From: Pseudomonas avellanae BPIC 631
GTDB taxonomy: Bacteria; Pseudomonadota; Gammaproteobacteria; Pseudomonadales; Pseudomonadaceae
Direction: 5' to 3'
Length of the DNA: 40,833 bases
NCBI RefSeq assembly: GCF_000444135.1
Contig: NZ_ATDK01000300.1
Span: 1 to 40,833 of the forward strand
The position numbers and the translations under genes are program-made. Below the pieces are notes generated by a model, which was not told the origin of the DNA, searched no databases, and saw only the letters and a list, made by a program, of their open reading frames with translations. Shown one piece after another: positions 35,866 through 40,833 of this stretch (positions are counted from its first letter, which is position 1; every line of letters starts with the position of its first letter).

Positions 35866-37113
35866 ATGGACGCCTTCAACTACCGCGACGGTGAGCTGTT
35901 CGCGGAAGGGGTAGCATTGTCTGCCATTGCCGAGCGTTTCGGCACGCCGACCTATGTCTATTCGCGCGCTCACATCGAAGCGCAGTATCGTGCCTTCGCC
36001 GACGCGCTGAGCGGCATGCCGCACATGGTCTGCTTCGCCGTGAAAGCCAACTCCAACCTGGGTGTGCTCAATGTCCTGGCGCGTCTTGGCGCCGGTTTTG
36101 ACATTGTGTCGCGTGGCGAACTGGAACGTGTGCTGGCCGCTGGCGGCAAAGCCGAAAGAATCGTGTTTTCCGGCGTCGGCAAGACCCGTGAAGACATGCG
36201 TCGCGCCCTTGAAGTCGGCGTGCACTGTTTCAACGTCGAATCCACCGACGAGCTTGAGCGCCTGCAGGAAGTCGCCGCCGAACTCAATGTTCGTGCGCCG
36301 ATCTCGCTGCGCGTCAACCCTGACGTGGATGCAGGCACCCACCCCTACATCTCCACGGGCCTGAAAGAAAACAAATTCGGTATCGCCATCGCGGCAGCCG
36401 AAGACGTTTACATTCGCGCCTCGCAGTTGCCGAACCTGGAAGTGATCGGCGTCGATTGCCATATTGGCTCGCAGCTAACCACGCTCGAGCCGTTCATCGA
36501 TGCGCTGGATCGCCTGCTCGATCTGGTTGATCGCCTGGGCGATTGCGGCATTCACCTGCACCATATCGATCTGGGTGGCGGCCTGGGCGTGCGTTATCGC
36601 GATGAAGTGCCCCCGTTGGCGGGCGATTACATCAAAGCGGTGCGCGAGCGCCTTGCCGGGCGTGATCTGGGCCTGCTGTTCGAGCCAGGGCGCTTTATCG
36701 TGGCCAACGCGGGCGTGCTGCTGACCCAGGTCGAGTACCTCAAGCATACCGAGCACAAGGATTTCGCCATCGTCGATGCGGCGATGAACGACCTGATCCG
36801 CCCTGCCCTTTATCAAGCCTGGATGGACGTCACGGCGGTGCGCCCGCGTGACAGCGAACCGCGTGCATACGACATCGTCGGGCCGATCTGCGAAACCGGC
36901 GATTTCCTTGCCAAGGGCCGCGAGCTGGCACTGGCCGAAGGCGATCTGCTGGCGGTGCATTCGGCCGGCGCTTACGGTTTTGTCATGAGCTCTAACTACA
37001 ACACCCGTGGCCGTGCCGCTGAGGTACTGGTCGACGGTACCCAGGCGTTTGAAGTGCGTCGTCGCGAAACCGTAGCCGAGCTGTTCGCTGGCGAAAGCCT
37101 GCTGCCGGAGTAA
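35866..37113 (+). CDS. lysA: Diaminopimelate decarboxylase
   Basis: A 415-residue fold-type III PLP enzyme that converts meso-diaminopimelate to lysine, the last step of the pathway. PLP lysine is Lys60 in [11 protein letters not shown]; the glycine-rich [11 protein letters not shown] and the active-site cysteine segment [11 protein letters not shown] are present. AAGGG precedes the ATG. It is 9 nt after lptM and 4 nt before dapF, the gene for the enzyme making its substrate, so supply and use of DAP are coordinated. Confidence 0.97.
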   Translation: MDAFNYRDGELFAEGVALSAIAERFGTPTYVYSRAHIEAQYRAFADALSGMPHMVCFAVKANSNLGVLNVLARLGAGFDIVSRGELERVLAAGGKAERIVFSGVGKTREDMRRALEVGVHCFNVESTDELERLQEVAAELNVRAPISLRVNPDVDAGTHPYISTGLKENKFGIAIAAAEDVYIRASQLPNLEVIGVDCHIGSQLTTLEPFIDALDRLLDLVDRLGDCGIHLHHIDLGGGLGVRYRDEVPPLAGDYIKAVRERLAGRDLGLLFEPGRFIVANAGVLLTQVEYLKHTEHKDFAIVDAAMNDLIRPALYQAWMDVTAVRPRDSEPRAYDIVGPICETGDFLAKGRELALAEGDLLAVHSAGAYGFVMSSNYNTRGRAAEVLVDGTQAFEVRRRETVAELFAGESLLPE

Positions 37114-37117
37114 CCCC

Positions 37118-37948
37118 ATGCTGCTGCGTTTTACCAAGATGCACGGGCTGGGTAACGACTTCATGGTCCTGGACCTGGTGAGTCAGCACGCGCACATTTT
37201 GCCCAAGCACGCCAAACAATGGGGCGACCGCCACACCGGCATCGGTTTCGATCAGCTGTTGCTGGTCGAGGCACCGAACAACCCGGACGTGGACTTTCGC
37301 TACCGGATCTTCAACTCGGACGGCTCCGAGGTCGAACAGTGTGGCAACGGCGCACGCTGCTTTGCCCGTTTCGTACTCGACAAGCGCCTGACCGCCAAGA
37401 AACAGATACGCGTCGAGACCAAAGGCGGCATCATCGAGCTCGATATCCGCAGCGACGGGCAAATCAGCGTCGATATGGGGCCGCCGCGCCTCGTGCCGGA
37501 AGAGATCCCGTTTCAGGCTGCAGAGCAAGCCAAAAGCTACTCGCTCGACGTAGACGGGCAGACGGTCGAACTGGCGGCTGTGTCGATGGGCAATCCTCAC
37601 GCCGTGCTGCGTGTCGATGACATCAACAACGCGCCTGTGCACACGCTAGGCCCCAAGATTGAACATCACCCGCGCTTTCCGGCACGGGTCAATGTCGGCT
37701 TCCTGCACGTTGTGGACCGCCAGCGTGCGCAGTTGCGCGTCTGGGAACGCGGCGCCGGGGAAACCCAAGCCTGCGGCACCGGGGCCTGCGCAGCGGCAGT
37801 GGCCGCCATCAGCCAGGGCTGGATGGATTCGCCGCTGCTGATCGACCTGCCCGGAGGTCGCCTGTCCATCGAGTGGGCAGGCCCGGGACACCCAGTCATG
37901 ATGACTGGCCCTGCAACAAGGGTCTACGAAGGCCAAGTTCGTCTTTAA
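37118..37948 (+). CDS. dapF: Diaminopimelate epimerase
   Basis: A 276-residue PLP-independent epimerase converting LL- to meso-diaminopimelate. The two catalytic cysteines are Cys75 in [12 protein letters not shown] and Cys219 in [11 protein letters not shown], and the N-terminal KMHGLGNDF is typical. It lies in the lysA-dapF-DUF484-xerC operon and serves both lysine and peptidoglycan synthesis. Confidence 0.97.
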   Translation: MLLRFTKMHGLGNDFMVLDLVSQHAHILPKHAKQWGDRHTGIGFDQLLLVEAPNNPDVDFRYRIFNSDGSEVEQCGNGARCFARFVLDKRLTAKKQIRVETKGGIIELDIRSDGQISVDMGPPRLVPEEIPFQAAEQAKSYSLDVDGQTVELAAVSMGNPHAVLRVDDINNAPVHTLGPKIEHHPRFPARVNVGFLHVVDRQRAQLRVWERGAGETQACGTGACAAAVAAISQGWMDSPLLIDLPGGRLSIEWAGPGHPVMMTGPATRVYEGQVRL

Positions 37949-37961
37949 GCGAGTAACTACG

Positions 37962-38696
37962 ATGACCGATCAGCCTCCCGCTTCAACCGGCACCCCCAGC
38001 GAATCGCCTGTCGATAGCGCAGCGCCAGACCTTGAAGCAGAAGCGGTCATCGCTTTTCTGCTCGAGCATCCCGAATTCTTCGCCGAGCATGACGAGCTGC
38101 TGGTGTCGATGCGCATTCCTCACCAGCGTGGCGACACCGTCTCGCTGGTCGAGCGTCAGCTCAAGCTGCTGCGCGAGCGCAACATCGAAATGCGCCATCG
38201 CCTCTCGCAACTGATGGACGTGGCACGCGACAACGACCGTCTGTTCGAGAAAACCCGCCGCCTGAACCTCGCATTGATGGACGCCACCAGCCTGGACGAG
38301 CTGGTGATCGCCGTGGAAGACAGCCTGCGCCAGGACTTTCAGGTGCCTTTCGTCAGCCTGATTCTGTTCAGCGACAGCCCGATGCCCGTGGGCCGTTGGG
38401 TGAGCAGTGCCGAGGCGCAGAAAGCCATTGGCGGCCTGATCGGCGAGAAGATCATTTGCGGCGCGCTGCGTGAACATGAGCTGGCATTTCTGTTCGGTGC
38501 CGAGCAAGGCAAGGAAGTCGGTTCGACCGCTATCGCCAGCCTCAACCATCTGGGCCTGCATGGCGTGCTGGCCATCGGCAGCCGTGACCCACAGCATTAC
38601 AAAAGCTCGGTCGGCACGCTGTTCCTCAGTTATATCGCTGACGTGCTGAGCCGTCTGTTGCCCCGCTTCGCCCATTCGCTGCGTTCGGTCCGCTAG
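37962..38696 (+). CDS. DUF484 family protein (YigA-like)
   Basis: A 244-residue protein. The N-terminal third has [20 protein letters not shown], the DUF484 hallmark, followed by a coiled-coil-like helix ([20 protein letters not shown]) and a GAF-like C-terminal half. It lies between dapF and xerC, as yigA does in E. coli. The family's function is unknown; the GAF-like half suggests a sensory or scaffold role. Confidence 0.9.
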   Translation: MTDQPPASTGTPSESPVDSAAPDLEAEAVIAFLLEHPEFFAEHDELLVSMRIPHQRGDTVSLVERQLKLLRERNIEMRHRLSQLMDVARDNDRLFEKTRRLNLALMDATSLDELVIAVEDSLRQDFQVPFVSLILFSDSPMPVGRWVSSAEAQKAIGGLIGEKIICGALREHELAFLFGAEQGKEVGSTAIASLNHLGLHGVLAIGSRDPQHYKSSVGTLFLSYIADVLSRLLPRFAHSLRSVR

Positions 38697-38698
38697 CT

Positions 38699-39598
38699 GT
38701 GGAACAGCATCTGGACGCCTACTGCATGCACCTGCGCAGTGAGCGCCAGGTGTCGCCGCACACGCTTGAAGCCTACCGACGCGACCTGAGCAAGGTTCTG
38801 GCGTTTTGCCAGAAAGCACAGCTGTCGAGCTGGAATGATCTGGATATCCAGCAACTGCGCAGCTTCACAGCCCGCCAGCACCAGCAAGGCCAATCCTCGC
38901 GCAGCCTGGCGCGGATGCTGTCGGCGGTGCGCGGCTTCTACAAGTATCTGAACCGTGAAGGCCTCTGCCAGCACGACCCTGCCAACGGCCTGTCTCCGCC
39001 CAAAGGCGAACGACGCCTGCCCAAGACGCTGGATACCGACCGCACGGCGCAATTGCTGGACGGTGGCGTTGAAGATGATTTTCTGGCTCATCGCGATCAG
39101 GCCATCATGGAGCTGCTTTACTCATCAGGGTTGCGGCTGTCCGAACTGACCGGCTTGAACCTCGACCAGTTGGACCTGCGCGACGGACTGGTGCAAGTGC
39201 TGGGCAAAGGCAGCAAGACGCGCGTATTGCCAGTCGGCAGCAAGGCACGTCAGGCGCTGGAAACCTGGCTGCCGCTACGCGCCCTGACCAATCCGCAGGA
39301 CGACGCCGTGTTCGTCAGCCAGCAAGGCAAACGCCTCGGCCCGCGCGCCGTTCAACTGCGGATCAAGACCGCCGGTGAGCGCGAACTGGGGCAGAACCTG
39401 CACCCGCACATGTTGCGTCACTCGTTTGCCAGCCATCTGCTGGAATCGTCACAGGACTTGCGCGCGGTGCAGGAGCTGCTCGGTCACGCGGACATCAAGA
39501 CCACGCAGATATACACGCACCTGGACTTCCAGCACCTGGCCACTGTCTATGACAGTGCCCACCCCCGAGCCAAGCGTAAAGGAGCTGCAGATGATTAA
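38699..39598 (+). CDS. xerC: Tyrosine recombinase XerC
   Basis: A 299-residue chromosome-dimer resolvase acting with XerD at dif. The catalytic set is visible: Arg146 in SSGLRLSEL, Lys170 in LGKGSKTR, His237 and Arg240 in [12 protein letters not shown], His263 in [10 protein letters not shown] and the nucleophile Tyr272 in QIYTHLDF. It begins with GTG 38699, only 2 nt after the DUF484 stop, and overlaps the HAD gene by 8 nt. In Pseudomonas it was first named sss. Confidence 0.96.
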   Translation: MEQHLDAYCMHLRSERQVSPHTLEAYRRDLSKVLAFCQKAQLSSWNDLDIQQLRSFTARQHQQGQSSRSLARMLSAVRGFYKYLNREGLCQHDPANGLSPPKGERRLPKTLDTDRTAQLLDGGVEDDFLAHRDQAIMELLYSSGLRLSELTGLNLDQLDLRDGLVQVLGKGSKTRVLPVGSKARQALETWLPLRALTNPQDDAVFVSQQGKRLGPRAVQLRIKTAGERELGQNLHPHMLRHSFASHLLESSQDLRAVQELLGHADIKTTQIYTHLDFQHLATVYDSAHPRAKRKGAADD

Positions 39599-40283
39599 GC
39601 TGGTGACGTTCGATCTCGACGACACGCTTTGGGACACCGCGCCTGCCATTGTCGGCGCAGAAGCCGCGCTGCGTGACTGGCTGGCCGAGCATGCGCCAAA
39701 GCTCGGGCCGGTCCCCGTGGAGCATCTGTGGGAAATCCGCTCACGCCTGCTGGACGAAGACCCTTCGTTCAAGCACCGGATCAGTGCACTGCGACGCCGC
39801 GTGCTGTTTCACGCCCTTGAAGATGCTGGCTACGACTCCGACGAAGCTCAGCAGCTAGCCGACGAGAGCTTTGACGTCTTTCTGCATGGCCGCCATCAAG
39901 TGCAGATTTTCCCGGAGGTGCAGCCCACTCTGGAAATTCTCGCCAAGACCTTCACGCTCGGCGTTATCACCAACGGCAATGCTGACGTGCGTCGCTTGGG
40001 GCTGGCCGACTACTTTGCCTTTGCCCTGTGTGCCGAGGACCTGGGCATCGGCAAGCCCGACCCGGCACCGTTTCTCGAAGCGTTGCGCCGTGCAAAAGTC
40101 GATGCCAACGCCGCCGTGCACGTCGGCGACCACCCCAGCGACGACATTGCCGGCGCACAACAGGCGGGCATGCGCGCCATTTGGTACAACCCGCAGGGCA
40201 AGGCCTGGGACGCAGATCGCTTGCCGGATGCCGAGATTCACAACCTGTCGCAACTGCCGGAAGTACTGGCGCGCTGGGCCTGA
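39591..40283 (+). CDS. yigB: HAD phosphatase, YigB-like
   Basis: A 230-residue HAD hydrolase with a full active site: [10 protein letters not shown] (Asp8, Asp10), Thr in [11 protein letters not shown], Lys in [10 protein letters not shown] and [12 protein letters not shown]. Its place after xerC matches E. coli yigB, whose product dephosphorylates FMN and a riboflavin precursor. ATG 39591 follows GGAG and overlaps the xerC end by 8 nt. Symbol is by synteny and family. Confidence 0.88.
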   Translation: MIKLVTFDLDDTLWDTAPAIVGAEAALRDWLAEHAPKLGPVPVEHLWEIRSRLLDEDPSFKHRISALRRRVLFHALEDAGYDSDEAQQLADESFDVFLHGRHQVQIFPEVQPTLEILAKTFTLGVITNGNADVRRLGLADYFAFALCAEDLGIGKPDPAPFLEALRRAKVDANAAVHVGDHPSDDIAGAQQAGMRAIWYNPQGKAWDADRLPDAEIHNLSQLPEVLARWA

Positions 40284-40308
40284 AAACGGCCTGAAATGCC
40301 CACAATAG

Positions 40309-40337
40309 AAAAAGCCCGCAGCGACGGCGGGCTTTTT
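40309..40337. terminator. Bidirectional terminator between the xerC operon and sutA
   Basis: AAAAAGCCCGC pairs perfectly with GCGGGCTTTTT around a short loop (AGCGACG). A- and T-runs on the two sides serve both converging transcripts. Confidence 0.88.
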
Positions 40338-40357
40338 CTCATACAGCGTCTGCCACT

Positions 40358-40690
40358 TTAAATCGGGCGGCTGCCGTATTTGTTGTCAGGCTTTTTCGGC
40401 GGATCGGCGACCACATTGGCCTCCACTTCCTGCACCTTGCCGCCACGCGCCAGGAATTCTTCCATCGCACGCGCCAGAGCATCACGCTCTTTGTTCTTGG
40501 CTTCTACGCTAGGCAGCTCGTCAATCGAGACCGCAGCCTTGGCCTTGCCTTTAGCGGGCGCTGCCGGGACGTCGGAATCGTCTGGTTCGGCCGAGTCGTC
40601 TTCCGGGGAAGCAGCTGCAAGCCCCTCACCGTCCTCTTCGCCTTCCAGGTCGTCTACCAGATCGTCGTTAGTATCGTCGTCGTCGCTCAT
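40358..40690 (-). CDS. sutA: RNA-polymerase-binding regulator SutA
   Basis: A 110-residue protein with a long acidic disordered N-terminus (repeated DDD, DDL, EGEEDGE), a central helical segment (KNKERDALARAMEEFLARGG) and a short basic end (PPKKPDNKYGSRP). This matches SutA of P. aeruginosa, a slow-growth factor that binds RNA polymerase and boosts ribosomal and maintenance gene transcription. GAGG is 6 nt before ATG 40690. Recognition rests on composition and the conserved central and C-terminal segments. Confidence 0.85.
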   Translation of the reverse strand: MSDDDDTNDDLVDDLEGEEDGEGLAAASPEDDSAEPDDSDVPAAPAKGKAKAAVSIDELPSVEAKNKERDALARAMEEFLARGGKVQEVEANVVADPPKKPDNKYGSRPI

Positions 40691-40748
40691 GTTCTACCTC
40701 ATGACTTACGAAAGCTGATTAGTTATAGCCCAACCGCCCAGAATTGCT

Positions 40749-40807
40749 AGGGTCTGTTCCCGTTTCCACGTAACCCATTGATCCCTATGAGAACAGGCCC
40801 GTATAAT
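40749..40807 (+). promoter_or_regulatory. Inverted repeat and outward promoter before the contig end
   Basis: GGTCTGTTC (40751-40759) and GAACAGGCC (40791-40799) form an inverted repeat with one mismatch. TTGATC (40778-40783) and a perfect TATAAT (40802-40807) at 18-nt spacing make a candidate promoter pointing out of the window. Confidence 0.4.
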
Positions 40808-40811
40808 CTCG

Positions 40812-40833
40812 AGATCGGAAGAGCGTCGTGTAG
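40812..40833. other. Illumina sequencing adapter remnant
   Basis: The last 22 bases begin AGATCGGAAGAGCGTCGTGT, identical to the start of the Illumina TruSeq universal adapter read in reverse complement. This is library sequence joined to the genome and should be trimmed; the genome ends at about 40811. Confidence 0.96.

Overview
The window reads as a chromosomal contig end from the Pseudomonas syringae group. This rests on gene order and on recognised proteins: cyaA-rnk-cyaY-lptM-lysA-dapF-DUF484-xerC-HAD-sutA and pckA-hslO-hslR-rimA-rimB-rimK are pseudomonad neighbourhoods, and GTGGGAGCGAG...CTCGCGAAGA intergenic repeats are typical of this group. No database could be consulted, so the species call is an inference. 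The last 22 bases (40812-40833) look like Illumina adapter, not genome.

Region 1 (158-17145, almost all minus strand) is a catabolic block. Read 5'->3' on the minus strand it encodes a type II HAD hydrolase, a PuuB/OrdL-like FAD amine oxidase, a Tat-exported family 5 solute-binding protein, two Dpp/Opp-type permeases, a fused double ATPase, a three-part oxidase (2Fe-2S protein, FAD/NAD protein with a BFD-like 2Fe-2S site, DadA-like FAD protein), an ArgE-like deacylase, succinate-semialdehyde dehydrogenase, a GABA-type aminotransferase, a degenerate HAD protein and an Lrp/AsnC regulator. Most junctions from the permeases to argE are ATGA or longer overlaps. The layout suggests import of an N-substituted amino compound, oxidative release, deacylation, and drainage through the GABA shunt. 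One plus-strand hydroxyacid dehydrogenase (ghrA-like) sits between gabD and gabT.

Region 2 (17146-23050) is variable. It holds a double-GNAT protein, a bicupin, REP doublets with associated direct repeats, a small secreted protein, an unknown 235-residue protein, a second GNAT with a GTG start, and a decayed membrane-protein gene broken by at least two frameshifts.

Region 3 (23050-30461) is core: pckA with a candidate HexR-like operator, the redox chaperone hslO, the ribosome-rescue protein hslR, the rimA-rimB-rimK operon linking cyclic-di-GMP to ribosomal protein S6 glutamylation, and the glutamate/aspartate symporter gltP.

Region 4 (30512-40811) is core: two small conserved proteins, class I adenylate cyclase cyaA, an rnk gene carrying an apparent 2-nt deletion, a DUF1289 protein, cyaY, then the tightly packed lptM-lysA-dapF-DUF484-xerC-HAD operon, and sutA convergent to it.
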